Source: a virus
DNA: 64,000 nucleotides
Reading direction: 5' to 3' (one strand)
IMG/VR virus record: IMGVR_UViG_3300021403_000004
Span: 42,871-106,870 of that record
Shown here piece by piece: positions 43,251 to 50,638 of this stretch; the first letter of the stretch is position 1; each line of letters starts with the position of its first letter. The notes beneath the pieces are model-generated. The model made no database searches and had not been told where the DNA came from. It worked only from the letters and a program-made list of their open reading frames with translations. The position numbers and the translations under genes were made by a program.

Positions 43251-43495
43251 TGGCTGGCTGTCGTGCTCTGGCTGCACGCATCGCGTGGCTGGCTGCCGTG
43301 CCCTGGCTGCACGCATCGCGTGGCTGGCTGCCGTGCCCTGGCTGCACGCATCGCGTGGCTGGCTGCCGTGCCCTGGCTGCACGCATCGCGTGGCTGGCTG
43401 CCGTGCCCTGGCTGCACGCATCGCGTGGCTGGCTGCCGTGCCCTGGCTGCACGTCTGCAATGGCTGGCTGTCGCCTTCTGGCTGCACGCTACGCG
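43251..43495. repeat. Seven tandem copies of a 35-bp repeat
   Basis: Units start at 43251, 43286, 43321, 43356, 43391, 43426 and 43461. Each opens TGGCTGGCTG, continues with about nine bases and GGCTGCAC, and ends near CATCGCG. Units 2-5 are identical. The array fills the gap before the terminase start. Not a CRISPR: units abut without spacers. Confidence 0.97.
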
Positions 43496-43695
43496 CCCGG
43501 CGGTACTTCCTCTACCTCCAGCAGGGGCCAGCAATGATGGACCATGCCGTCGTCCTGGCGCAGCTCCACGTCGCCGCCGTCCCCGTACCCTAGCAGGACG
43601 CCTTCCTGGACGACGTGCGCGGCTAGCTTAACCTTGACGCGCTTGCCCAGCAGGGACGTCACGTGCGCGTGCCACTGCGTCAGCATCTCGCTCAC
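43489..43695 (-). CDS. Conserved small phage protein (68 aa)
   Basis: From GTG 43695 (GTGA overlap): WHAHVTSLLGKRVKVKLAAH, VVQEGVLLGYGDGGDVELRQ and a VHHCWPLLEVEEVPPGA end, a pattern common in actinophages. Barrel-like small domain, unknown function. Confidence 0.65.
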   Translation of the reverse strand: MSEMLTQWHAHVTSLLGKRVKVKLAAHVVQEGVLLGYGDGGDVELRQDDGMVHHCWPLLEVEEVPPGA

Positions 43696-43883
43696 GGTGC
43701 CGTCACCACGGCCTTCAGGCTGGCCGTGAACTCCTGCCACGCGCCAGCCGGGAACTCCAGCACAGTGCGGCACGCGCTCCCGGCTTGCTTGGTGTCGCGC
43801 ACGCCCACCCCTCCACGGGCCGTGCCAGCCTCCACGCACAGAGCCTGGTTATGCGTGTAGCTGGATGTGCGCCAGCCGTTCAC
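43692..43883 (-). CDS. DUF397 protein
   Basis: WRTSSYTHNQALCVEAGTAR, GVGVRDTKQAGSACRTVLEF and PAGAWQEFTASLKAV: DUF397, third copy. GTG 43883 overlaps the previous stop. Confidence 0.85.
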   Translation of the reverse strand: MNGWRTSSYTHNQALCVEAGTARGGVGVRDTKQAGSACRTVLEFPAGAWQEFTASLKAVVTAP

Positions 43884-44005
43884 TCCGGCGGCCTCCCCTC
43901 CGTGAAGTCCACGTACGTGACCGCCCTGGGAACGTCTCGCAGCACGAGCCGCGCAAGCGGGCTGCTGCTGACAGGGCAGTTGCTGAACGACGCGCCCCTG
44001 GCCAT
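43880..44005 (-). CDS. DUF397-associated small protein (41 aa)
   Basis: MARGASFSNCPVSSSPLARL then VLRDVPRAVTYVDFTEGRPP and E. Its ATG overlaps the preceding stop (TGATG). May be a shortened DUF397-type or partner peptide; the LVLRDV strand resembles the DUF397 VxVRD strand. Confidence 0.5.
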   Translation of the reverse strand: MARGASFSNCPVSSSPLARLVLRDVPRAVTYVDFTEGRPPE

Positions 44006-44100
44006 CACAGCCCCGCACTGGTCGTCGTCAGCCGGGCGTAAATGCCGCCCGTGAGGATCTCCGCATCGCCGGCGCACGCGCCCTGGCTGTTGCTGAACAC
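44005..44100 (-). CDS. Small peptide (31 aa) heading the DUF397 operon
   Basis: GTG 44100 behind GGGAG encodes VFSNSQGACAGDAEILTGGI then YARLTTTSAGL. It shares FSNxxxxC with the next gene. Stop and next start overlap. Confidence 0.5.
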   Translation of the reverse strand: MFSNSQGACAGDAEILTGGIYARLTTTSAGL

Positions 44101-44199
44101 GGTCTTTCTCCCTTCATCATGGCGGCTGCCGCTCACTGCTGAGCCGCCTGTGAACCTTGTCCCTGGACAGAGCATACAGCAAGAGACTCTGTGCCGTGC

Positions 44200-45099
44200 C
44201 TACTTCGGGATCGGGTAGTTCCGCGAGGTGAGCTGCCCGCGCCAGGGCTGGATCTTGTCCCGCTTCTCACCAGACCGCCAGTAATTCCAGGTCCCGAACA
44301 GCAGCGCCCGGCGCTCGTCCACGGTGTGCGCGGCGCCGCTGCGCAGGCGGGTCAGCTGGTTGCGGAACACCAGGATGGGGTTATCCGGCTTGAGCTCGTC
44401 CCCGTATGCCAGCTTGTTGAAGAACTCCGCTGCCTGGGCAGTGTCCAGCCTGTTCAAGATGATGGTGGCCGTGCCGAGCACGGAGGCCGGCAACGGCACC
44501 ATGATGCGCAGCCGTTCCGCGTACGCTGACGCGGCCTGGACCGCGTCCTGGTGCTCGCGCAGGTAATCGTCGAGCTCCGCCCGGGAAGCCTTCTCGGAGC
44601 CGCCGCTGGGAACCAGCGTCAGGTGCCCGCGGTCCCAGCGCCACATCCCTCGCGTGATGGACGATATGGACGTCGGGTAGGAATAGCCGGCGACCCTAAG
44701 CATGTCGAAGTAATACCGGGGCAGCCCCGTGTCGAACGTGTCCATGACGTCCGGCTCCACGCCCTCCACCAGGAGCAGGAGGACCGCCGTCCCGCTCTTG
44801 GTAACGGCCTCCAGCCGGTGCTGCCCCTGCAGCAGGTTGCCGTCCCGGTCACGGACGACCGTCTCCCCGTTGAACTTCCAGCGCCCTTCGGCCATGTCCC
44901 GGCCATAGGCGTCGCTCACGTAGCCGCGGCGGCTCCGGTTACGGACGCTGGACTGCGCCAGCCACTTGGTGGCCACCTCCGGCGTCATCAAGACGGCCCG
45001 GATGGTGACTCCCTCCGGGGCCCCGGGGACCGGGACGGCTGGCACGCCGAACGGGTCATTGCGAATGTCATCCTGCACCTGCGACGGGTCCTTGCTCAT
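44200..45099 (-). CDS. ParB-like nuclease-domain phage protein
   Basis: About 299 residues. The N-terminal ParB/sulfiredoxin-like part reads LMTPEVATKWLAQSSVRNRS, MAEGRWKFNGETVVRDRDGN and the typical LLQGQHRLEAVTKSG followed by VEPDVMDTFDTGLPR. The C-terminal half is helical. Common in actinophages; DNA binding or nuclease activity is inferred from the fold. Confidence 0.75.
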   Translation of the reverse strand: MSKDPSQVQDDIRNDPFGVPAVPVPGAPEGVTIRAVLMTPEVATKWLAQSSVRNRSRRGYVSDAYGRDMAEGRWKFNGETVVRDRDGNLLQGQHRLEAVTKSGTAVLLLLVEGVEPDVMDTFDTGLPRYYFDMLRVAGYSYPTSISSITRGMWRWDRGHLTLVPSGGSEKASRAELDDYLREHQDAVQAASAYAERLRIMVPLPASVLGTATIILNRLDTAQAAEFFNKLAYGDELKPDNPILVFRNQLTRLRSGAAHTVDERRALLFGTWNYWRSGEKRDKIQPWRGQLTSRNYPIPK

Positions 45100-45395
45100 C
45101 AGCTGCTGCCGTTTCCTTCCCCTGACAGCAAGGCCGTCAGGCGGTTCAGTTCCTTTTCCATCACGCGGTTGCGGCTCTTGAACACCGCCAGCAGGGCCAC
45201 CGCCTCATCCACTGACAAGGCCCTGGTGCCCGCCCTGGTCAGCGACGGGGGCGTGTGTGCGCTCCAGCCCGCATGGCCTGCCTTCTGCATCTCGAACGCG
45301 ATGCGCTCTGACGTCCAGCCGGACTTGATCTGGCTGTGCAGCAGCTTCTTCACCGCGTCACTGATCGTGGTGCTCGTTACGATCCGCGAGTTCAC
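45099..45395 (-). CDS. XRE-like helix-turn-helix regulator
   Basis: 98 residues: ISDAVKKLLHSQIKSGWTSE, RIAFEMQKAGHAGWSAHTPP, then LTRAGTRALSVDEAVALLAV, the helix spacing of actinobacterial XRE proteins. It overlaps the ParB-like gene by one base. With three DUF397 genes downstream it recalls host XRE/DUF397 pairs. Confidence 0.65.
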   Translation of the reverse strand: MNSRIVTSTTISDAVKKLLHSQIKSGWTSERIAFEMQKAGHAGWSAHTPPSLTRAGTRALSVDEAVALLAVFKSRNRVMEKELNRLTALLSGEGNGSS

Positions 45396-45696
45396 CTTGA
45401 GACTGCTCCTTTCACCCGCTCACGCTGAGCAGATGTCACAACTATACCCTAAAATACTCTGTTGGCAACCCGGGCGCGACCACGGCAACCGGAGGGCTGC
45501 AGACGGCATGCGAGCAGCGAGCCTGGGTAGCGGCAAGGCCGGAGGCTGCCATGGGACTTGTCAGCGCGATTCTCTTCGGCGTTGCTTTTGTGCTGTAATG
45601 GGCCGGCGGCGGGAAAGCACCGTTCACCCCGGAAGGACCTGACCATCCTCGGGCTGTTCTTCCTGGTCCTGGCCATCATCTTCGGTCCCTGGTGGC
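45396..45696. other. Gap with possible tiny plus-strand peptides
   Basis: No full gene. ATG 45551 after CCGGAGG reads MGLVSAILFGVAFVL. A +1 frame further on ends KDLTILGLFFLVLAIIFGPW and WPSRR, a membrane segment without a clear start. The minus strand has TATACCCTAAAATACT-like AT-rich DNA near 45440 that could be a promoter. Confidence 0.3.
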
Positions 45697-45903
45697 CTAG
45701 CCGCCGGTAGCCTTCCGGACTGCGGCCTGCCCTGGCTGCACGGGCACGACGACGAGGCTGGCCACGACCGGGAACGGTGCCTGCGCGAGCACGGCGCGCT
45801 CAGCGGCTTCCCGGTTCGCCGCCGTCAGGCCGCAAGTGTAGATGGCGCCAGCCGGGGACTCAGCGCGTGCCTGCCAGGATGCCATGACCGTCATGACCGT
45901 CAC
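45697..45903 (-). CDS. Small hypothetical protein (68 aa)
   Basis: MTVMTVMASWQARAESPAGA, ends VVPVQPGQAAVRKATGG. Ferredoxin-like strand-helix pattern possible. Start could be any of three Met codons. It overlaps the upstream gene's stop. Confidence 0.5.
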   Translation of the reverse strand: MTVMTVMASWQARAESPAGAIYTCGLTAANREAAERAVLAQAPFPVVASLVVVPVQPGQAAVRKATGG

Positions 45904-46181
45904 TCACCGCCTGCCAGCCTGCGCTCCCGGCGCTCCCGGACCTCATCGGTGGCGTCCCCCTTGACCTCTCCGGGGGCCATGTCCCGCAGCTGGGCGAGCG
46001 CCAGCCGGATCTCGCGGGCGTAAAGGGCTGCGTCCCGGGGGGTCAGCGGAACCTCATCTATCTGGCGGGCGCAGTACAGCGCCACGGCAGCCACCCCGCC
46101 CCGGCGCATGTCGGCGGGCAGCCGGGCCAGGTCACTGAGCACGGAGCCTTCCATGGACTGCTCTTCCTGAGGCGGCGTCAT
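45900..46181 (-). CDS. Possible terminase small subunit
   Basis: From ATG 46181: MEGSVLSDLARLPADMRRGG, VAAVALYCARQIDEVPLTPR and DAALYAREIRLALAQLRDMA, ending with DEVRERRERRLAGGE. The helical, LP-AD-R-GG-AA-AL pattern is like actinophage small terminases. It lies upstream of TerL but separated by six genes. Alternative: unrelated helical protein. Confidence 0.5.
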   Translation of the reverse strand: MTPPQEEQSMEGSVLSDLARLPADMRRGGVAAVALYCARQIDEVPLTPRDAALYAREIRLALAQLRDMAPGEVKGDATDEVRERRERRLAGGE

Positions 46182-46182
46182 G

Positions 46183-46821
46183 TCAGTCTCCGCTTCCCGA
46201 CCTGCTGCGCTCGTCATCGGTGTAGGAAATGCCCGCTGACTGCCCGCGGGCATACCGCGCCGAAGCCGCTGACGCCGCCCGGTAAGAGTCATGCGTGGCC
46301 CGTGGCGTCGCCGTATAGTGCAAGGACCTCTCGCCCGGGATTCCCAGGCTCGCTGCCTCCGCGAAGGCATCAACGTTCGCGCCCACGTAGGCGACCTGCC
46401 ACCCGTACTCCTGCTGCTGCCGGGTGATAAGGTCCCGGACCTGGCTGCGCGTGTACTCCTGAGACGCGTTCTCCTGGCCGTCAGTGGTGATGAGCATGAT
46501 GACCTTCCCGGGCCGGTCGCCCTCCGGCAATGCGGCCAGCTGCTCGCCTGTCCGGGTAATGGCCTGCCCGCACGCGTCCAGCAGTGCGGTCATGGCCCGC
46601 GGCACCAGCTCGTACGACAGCGCGGCCTCCAGGGGGGCGAAGTCGTGCACGGTCTCGGGCACGCTGTCGAACTGGCACAGCGTCATGGTAGCCCGGCCAG
46701 GCAGCGCGGCCTGTTCCTGGATGAAGAGCCGGATGCCTGCCTGCGCTTCAGGCTGGATGGCGGCCATGCTCCCGGACCGGTCCGTGATGAGCAGGTAATG
46801 CCGGTAATCAGGATCAGTCAT
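46183..46821 (-). CDS. VWA-domain protein
   Basis: From ATG 46821: YRHYLLITDRSGSMAAIQPE is the MIDAS DxSxS motif, then a Thr-containing loop RAMTALLDACGQAI and IMLITTDGQENASQEY (second acidic site). Single VWA domain of 212 residues, metal-dependent adhesion/chaperone type. Unknown partner. A related VWA-like protein is at 57029-57841. Confidence 0.8.
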   Translation of the reverse strand: MTDPDYRHYLLITDRSGSMAAIQPEAQAGIRLFIQEQAALPGRATMTLCQFDSVPETVHDFAPLEAALSYELVPRAMTALLDACGQAITRTGEQLAALPEGDRPGKVIMLITTDGQENASQEYTRSQVRDLITRQQQEYGWQVAYVGANVDAFAEAASLGIPGERSLHYTATPRATHDSYRAASAASARYARGQSAGISYTDDERSRSGSGD

Positions 46822-46966
46822 CGCCGTCCTCCACGCCGCACTCCTCGTCCAGGTACCCGCCCGCGCCATCAGCCCGGATGGTGTCACCCGGGCTGATGTC
46901 GGCCCCGCACCCGGCACAGCTGCCGTTGTACGCCGCCACGAACCACGGCCCGGGATCCTTGCTCAT
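46814..46966 (-). CDS. Small zinc-ribbon protein (50 aa)
   Basis: MSKDPGPWFVAAYNGSCAGC, GADISPGDTIRADGAGGYLD and EECGVEDGDD: one CxxC and a later Cys. ATG 46966; the stop overlaps the VWA start. Typical phage mini-zinc protein. Confidence 0.6.
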   Translation of the reverse strand: MSKDPGPWFVAAYNGSCAGCGADISPGDTIRADGAGGYLDEECGVEDGDD

Positions 46967-47085
46967 GACGCCAGCCTAGTCCTCCCAGTGCTATACTGCA
47001 ACGGACAGCCATCGGCCATAAGCCAGCCCTGGCAGGATTGCCGCCGGCCACGCTCAGCCAGCGAACTCCAGGAAGGAGCCGGCCC

Positions 47086-47793
47086 GTGCCCCGACTGCTC
47101 GACGGCTGCTGTGGCGCTGGCGGGGCCGCCCGCGGGTACGTGACCGCCGGGTTCGAGGTGCACGGCATCGACAGCAACCCGCGGCTGCGCGAGGATTACC
47201 TGAAATCAGGAGCGGTCAGCTTCACGGTGGCGGACATCATGGACGTGCTCGCTGACGTCGCGTACATGCGGTCCTTCGACGCTATTCACTGCAGCTTCCC
47301 CTGTCAGTTCTACTCCCAGATGTCACGGTGCCGCCCTGGCCTCGCGGCCCAGTACCCTGACCTCATCGGTCCCGGCCGTGAGCTCCTGGAACGGGCGGCC
47401 ATCCCGTACGTCATCGAGAACGTCGGCGCTGCCCGGCCCTGGCTGAAGGATCCCGTCGTGCTCTGCGGCGTGATGTTCGGCCGCCCGGTCTACCGGCACC
47501 GGCTCTTCGAGGCCGGGAACGGGATCACGCTCGCGCAGCCTCCCGCGCCCTGGCAGCAGCGCGCGTCCGCCACGCCATACAACAAAGAGTGCCGGTGGAA
47601 TCACCCGGTTGCCGCCGCGAAAGCCGGGCACTGGAAGCCCGGTTACTACGTCAGCGTCAGCGGGCACGAGCGCAAGGAGCCCGTCCGCGAGGCGATGGCC
47701 ATCGACTGGATGCGCAACCGGGACGACGTCAAGGAAGCGGTACCGCCGTACATGACTCTCGAAATCGGCCGGCAAATCCTGGAGCAGCTGTGA
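47086..47793 (+). CDS. DNA cytosine-C5 methyltransferase
   Basis: GTG 47086 behind GGAAGGAG: motif I DGCCGAGGAARGYVTAGFEV, motif IV with the catalytic PCQ as CSFPCQFYSQ, motif VI ENVGA, motif VIII-like YRHRLFE, and later GYYVSVSGHE. 235 residues, short for the family, with a small target-recognition domain. May protect phage DNA from host restriction. Confidence 0.85.
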   Translation: MPRLLDGCCGAGGAARGYVTAGFEVHGIDSNPRLREDYLKSGAVSFTVADIMDVLADVAYMRSFDAIHCSFPCQFYSQMSRCRPGLAAQYPDLIGPGRELLERAAIPYVIENVGAARPWLKDPVVLCGVMFGRPVYRHRLFEAGNGITLAQPPAPWQQRASATPYNKECRWNHPVAAAKAGHWKPGYYVSVSGHERKEPVREAMAIDWMRNRDDVKEAVPPYMTLEIGRQILEQL

Positions 47794-48131
47794 CCTGGAG
47801 CCTTGACTTCGCCCGGAACCCCGAGCGCATCGCGTCACTGACTGAGCTGTACGCGATCACGCCGCTGCGCTTTGACGGGACCACGCCGCACGGCCTGTGC
47901 ACGGCCCCCAGGGACGTGCTGGCCGGCGCGCGCTTCAGGGGCGGCCCCGGGCGGGAAGAAGAGGCCCGGAAAGCGTGGGCCTTCGAGATGAAGGCGTACT
48001 TCCACCGCGGCGTGGGAGAACCGCCGGTCGTCACGTCGTACGACGGTGGCGTGTACACGGTCATCGGCCTCATCACGACAACCCATCCTGGCGACCAGCC
48101 GGATGAGCAGGGCATCGTGTGGTTCACGTGA
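47790..48131 (+). CDS. Hypothetical protein coupled to the methyltransferase
   Basis: GTG 47790 overlaps the methyltransferase stop. TWSLDFARNPERIASLTELY, FEMKAYFHRGVGEPPVVTSY. 113 residues, no known fold. Co-expression with the methyltransferase is expected. Confidence 0.6.
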   Translation: MTWSLDFARNPERIASLTELYAITPLRFDGTTPHGLCTAPRDVLAGARFRGGPGREEEARKAWAFEMKAYFHRGVGEPPVVTSYDGGVYTVIGLITTTHPGDQPDEQGIVWFT

Positions 48132-48229
48132 TTAATGCCAGGGGATGGCCCTCGGGCTGCTTGATGACTTGCGGACAGCACGCGAACTGTCCTGAACACC
48201 GAGAACGTCAGCAGCGGTGAGCACGCAAG

Positions 48230-48298
48230 CACCCCTGCCAGGAGTCGAACCTGGCGGCTGGATTTAGGAAACCCGGCGCCGGGTCCGCCGGCAGGGGC
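48230..48298 (-). tRNA. tRNA-Arg(CCT)
   Basis: Acceptor GCCCCTG/CAGGGGT; anticodon loop TTCCTAA; T arm CCAGG-TTCGACT-CCTGG. Confidence 0.8.
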
Positions 48299-48302
48299 CT
48301 GG

Positions 48303-48374
48303 AGTCGCGCCCGGGAGTCGAACCCGGCTTCGCACGGTTTGCAATCGTGCCCCCGCGCCAGCGAGACGCGCGAC
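48303..48374 (-). tRNA. tRNA-Cys(GCA)
   Basis: Acceptor GTCGCGC/GCGCGAC; loop TTGCAAA; T arm CCGGG-TTCGACT-CCCGG. Confidence 0.85.
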
Positions 48375-48378
48375 ATGG

Positions 48379-48447
48379 TGTCCCCGTCCGGAGTCGGACC
48401 GGATAGCATTCCTTCGGAGGGAAGGCAGCAGGTCCGCTGCCAGGGAC
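48379..48447 (-). tRNA. tRNA-Arg(CCG)
   Basis: Acceptor GTCCCTG/CGGGGAC; loop CTCCGAA; T loop TCCGACT (C at position 55). Confidence 0.75.
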
Positions 48448-48449
48448 AG

Positions 48450-48524
48450 GAGCCCCTGTCCGATTCGAACGGGTACTCCATTGCCAGCCGCGCGGCCAGC
48501 GGAGACCAATCCAGGGTAGGGGCC
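48450..48524 (-). tRNA. tRNA-like, anticodon undetermined
   Basis: Acceptor GGCCCCT/AGGGGCT and T loop TTCGAAT are present, but the T stem has two mismatches and no normal 7-base anticodon loop is found (a CGCGCG loop instead). Probably decayed. Confidence 0.4.
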
Positions 48525-48532
48525 TGAACACA

Positions 48533-48616
48533 GTGCGCGACATAGGATTCGAACCTACTCAGCCATAGCACCTGATTTACAGTCAGGTTCCGCTCGCCAT
48601 CTCGGACGATCGCGCA
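48533..48616 (-). tRNA. tRNA-Tyr(GTA)
   Basis: Acceptor TGCGCGA/TCGCGCA; loop CTGTAAA with stem CCTGA/TCAGG; long variable arm as expected for Tyr. Confidence 0.9.
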
Positions 48617-48737
48617 AGGAGGGTTTCCGCGGCCATTGAACCCGGCAGGTCACGGCTGGCTGCGGTTCGCGGGGCCGGGAGCCTGCCTGAGTCCGGCGTG
48701 CCGCACGAGGATGCCCTCAACCCCGGCTATTCAAGAG
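48617..48737. other. Gap with a possible degraded tRNA
   Basis: GAGGG and CCCTC ends and a TTCAATG near the T position hint at a former tRNA, but I cannot build a cloverleaf. Confidence 0.2.
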
Positions 48738-48810
48738 GGTGATCACCCGGGTTCGATCCGGGACTTTCAGAGTCACAGTCTGACGTGCAGGGCCACTACA
48801 CCATGACCAC
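48738..48810 (-). tRNA. tRNA-His(GTG)
   Basis: Acceptor GTGGTCA/TGATCAC, a G available at -1, discriminator C, loop CTGTGAC. T loop is ATCGAAC (A54). Confidence 0.85.
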
Positions 48811-48829
48811 CATGAGCGCTTGCGCGCTG

Positions 48830-48902
48830 TACACGGAGTGGGACTCGAACCCACGATACCCTGTTTGTAGGACAGGAGCCTTAGCCGCTAGACGACCCGT
48901 GC
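48830..48902 (-). tRNA. tRNA-Val(TAC)
   Basis: Acceptor GCACGGG/TCCGTGT; stem CCTGT/ACAGG, loop CCTACAA, which has C instead of U at position 33. Confidence 0.75.
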
Positions 48903-48953
48903 ATGAACACTCCGGTCACTTGCTGATGACGCCCCCGGAACCAGGCTCCATGG

Positions 48954-49025
48954 TACAGTCACCGGGATTCGAACCCGAAATAAGAGATTCGTAGTCTCTC
49001 GTGATATCCGTTTCACCATGACTGC
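48954..49025 (-). tRNA. tRNA-Arg(ACG)
   Basis: Acceptor GCAGTCA/TGACTGT; loop CTACGAA; T loop TTCGAAT. Confidence 0.9.
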
Positions 49026-49026
49026 G

Positions 49027-49099
49027 CGCTGATGAAGAGAATCGAACTCTCGGCCCTCCGCTCGACAGGCGGACGCTCTAACCCCTGAGCTACACCAGC
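49027..49099 (-). tRNA. tRNA-Asp(GTC)
   Basis: Acceptor GCTGGTG/CATCAGC; loop CTGTCGA; discriminator G. Confidence 0.9.
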
Positions 49100-49107
49100 T
49101 TGCTAGC

Positions 49108-49701
49108 TTACTCAACGTCTTTATATGTAAGCCTACGTTTTATCATCGATACCGCAGTCCGTGAAATATCATACCGGGCACCGATATCTCGTGTTGTACC
49201 ACTTGCTAGGCGAATTTCACGCACCTGATCTTCCGTCAGGGTGGAATTACCCGACCTTACGCCTGACACCCCTGGATTTGGTATGCCCTGATTTACAGCC
49301 GACAAGCGGTGACGCGCTTCTTCAGACCATATGCGGTCTTTTCCGCCGACACCGTGACTACCGGAGACCGCGTTAAGCAAATTAGTCCCCGGTATCTTGA
49401 ACAGGAGATCTGTCCAATATTCCTCAGCTTTCCAGCGGTCAGCTACGCACACTTCCTGCACTACCAGAAATTGAGGTGGTTCCGGCAACGTCACCAGCCA
49501 CCCGGCCACGTGAGTTGATTTAGCGAAACGGCTCGCCCAGTGCAGCCGAACACGCTCCTGCGCACCTAGTTTAGTGGAGCCAACATACCGGATGGCGTCT
49601 CTATCAAACAGTACGTAAATATCAGCCATGTCTTGTGCATGACGCTTGCGTAGCCACTCTTGCTGATAGGTACGCCGCATCTTAGAATCTGCATAGGGCA
49701 C
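49108..49701 (-). CDS. GIY-YIG homing endonuclease in the tRNA array
   Basis: DIYVLFDRDAIRYVGSTKLG is the GIY-YIG variant (YVLF / YVGST), with QERVRLHWASRFAKSTHVAG and EEYWTDLLFKIPGTNLLN following. A C-terminal NUMOD-like piece and a helix-turn-helix (LTEDQVREIRLASGTTRDIG, RYDISRTAVSMIK) bind DNA. 197 residues. It splits the tRNA array between Asp and Asn tRNAs, with lower GC than its surroundings. Confidence 0.85.
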   Translation of the reverse strand: MPYADSKMRRTYQQEWLRKRHAQDMADIYVLFDRDAIRYVGSTKLGAQERVRLHWASRFAKSTHVAGWLVTLPEPPQFLVVQEVCVADRWKAEEYWTDLLFKIPGTNLLNAVSGSHGVGGKDRIWSEEARHRLSAVNQGIPNPGVSGVRSGNSTLTEDQVREIRLASGTTRDIGARYDISRTAVSMIKRRLTYKDVE

Positions 49702-49717
49702 CTACCCAGTATACCTG

Positions 49718-49788
49718 CTCTCCCACCTGGATTCGAACCAGAATTAAATGGTTAACAGCCATCCGTTCTGCCGTTGAACTATAGGAGA
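49718..49788 (-). tRNA. tRNA-Asn(GTT)
   Basis: Acceptor TCTCCTA/TGGGAGA; loop CTGTTAA; discriminator G. Confidence 0.9.
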
Positions 49789-49825
49789 TTAGTGCCCGAT
49801 TATAGCCTCGGAGCCAGGCTGGCAG

Positions 49826-49899
49826 TGGCGGAGGCGTGATTCGAACACGCGATCTTCAGGTTATGAGCCTGACGAGGTACCTAGCTCCTCTACTCCGCA
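49826..49899 (-). tRNA. tRNA-Met(CAT)
   Basis: Loop CTCATAA, stem TCAGG/CCTGA. The first acceptor pair is U1-C72, a mismatch reminiscent of initiators, but the anticodon stem lacks three G-C pairs. Ile(CAT) possible. Confidence 0.8.
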
Positions 49900-49901
49900 G
49901 T

Positions 49902-49970
49902 CGTCCTACAGGGATTCGAACCCTGTTCTCAGCCTTGAAAGGGCTGGGGCCTACCTATAGCCGATAGGAC
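49902..49970 (-). tRNA. tRNA-Glu(TTC)
   Basis: Acceptor GTCCTAT/GTAGGAC; loop CTTTCAA, stem CAGCC/GGCTG. Confidence 0.9.
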
Positions 49971-49975
49971 GCGAG

Positions 49976-50048
49976 CGCTCGCACCGGGGCTTGAACCCGG
50001 GATCTCCTGCTTGAGGGGCAGGCGACTTCACCGCTTGTCCACGCGAGC
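49976..50048 (-). tRNA. tRNA-Glu(CTC)
   Basis: Acceptor GCTCGCG/TGCGAGC; stem CCTGC/GCAGG, loop CCCTCAA with C33. Confidence 0.75.
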
Positions 50049-50052
50049 TCAG

Positions 50053-50122
50053 CACAGCGCCAGGGAGTCGAACCCTGTTTCCGCGGCTTAGAAGACCGCT
50101 GCACGTATCCGCCGTGCGCTGC
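50053..50122 (-). tRNA. tRNA-Arg(TCT)
   Basis: Acceptor GCAGCGC/GCGCTGT; loop CTTCTAA. Confidence 0.9.
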
Positions 50123-50126
50123 ATGG

Positions 50127-50198
50127 TGCCTCCGTGGGGACTCGAACCCCAGTACGCGGGGTAAAAGCCCGCTGTCCTTGCCGCTAAACGACAGAGGC
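50127..50198 (-). tRNA. tRNA-Lys(TTT)
   Basis: Acceptor GCCTCTG/CGGAGGC; loop CTTTTAC. Confidence 0.9.
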
Positions 50199-50204
50199 GC
50201 GAGT

Positions 50205-50273
50205 CGGGATACCGGGTGCCGCCCCCGGGTGACTGGCTTATGAGACCAGCGGTTTACTGTTAGCCTATATCCC
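50205..50273 (-). tRNA. tRNA(CAT), T loop non-canonical
   Basis: Acceptor GGGATAT/GTATCCC; loop CTCATAA, stem CTGGT/GCCAG. The T stem is intact (CCGGG/CCCGG) but the loop is GGCGGCA, lacking TTC. Met or Ile2. Confidence 0.65.
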
Positions 50274-50275
50274 AG

Positions 50276-50347
50276 TGGGATCGCAGGGAATCGAACCCTG
50301 ATCACGTCCTTATAAGAGGCGCATCCTCACCATTAAACGACGATCCA
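50276..50347 (-). tRNA. tRNA-Ile(TAT)
   Basis: Acceptor TGGATCG/CGATCCC with a U1-C72 mismatch; loop CTTATAA; T loop TTCGATT. Confidence 0.8.
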
Positions 50348-50348
50348 G

Positions 50349-50425
50349 TCGTACGGGAAGGACTTGAACCTTCGTGTCACCAGTTACCCTTTCGGCTCCT
50401 TATCAGGGAGAGGGGATACCGTACG
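50349..50425 (-). tRNA. tRNA-like, anticodon uncertain (GAT possible)
   Basis: Perfect acceptor CGTACGG/CCGTACG and T arm GAAGG-TTCAAGT-CCTTC. A CTGATAA loop on a TCTCC/GGAGC stem would give GAT, but then the D arm is nearly absent and the variable region long. Confidence 0.5.
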
Positions 50426-50429
50426 CACG

Positions 50430-50513
50430 AGGAAGAACGACGAGTCGAACGCCACGGGTCACCCCGCGATCCGCTTTCAAGGCGGTCCCAGGCACCGGCC
50501 TGGATGATCTTCC
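50430..50513 (-). tRNA. tRNA-Ser(TGA)
   Basis: Loop CTTGAAA on a CCGC/GCGG stem, long variable arm; acceptor GGAAGAT/TTCTTCC. Confidence 0.75.
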
Positions 50514-50559
50514 GGAAGAACTCAGTGCCCCACCCGGGGAGCGCCCGGCCACGGGTACC

Positions 50560-50638
50560 TAGGATCACGCGGAATTGAACCGCGCCGCCAGGACTTGAAC
50601 CTGTCACTGAGAAAGCAGAAGGCGGAGGGCACGATCCC
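50560..50638 (-). tRNA. tRNA-like, anticodon uncertain (CAA possible)
   Basis: Acceptor GGGATCG/TGATCCT and T arm CGCGG-TTCAATT-CCGCG are good. A TTCAAGT loop on CAGG/CCTG gives CAA, but the 5' arm is too long. Confidence 0.45.

Noticed and set aside
43251-43495. CRISPR array
   Set aside because: Units abut at 35 bp with no variable spacers; no cas genes.
48132-48229. Gene between the methyltransferase partner and the tRNA array
   Set aside because: No open frame with a supported start.
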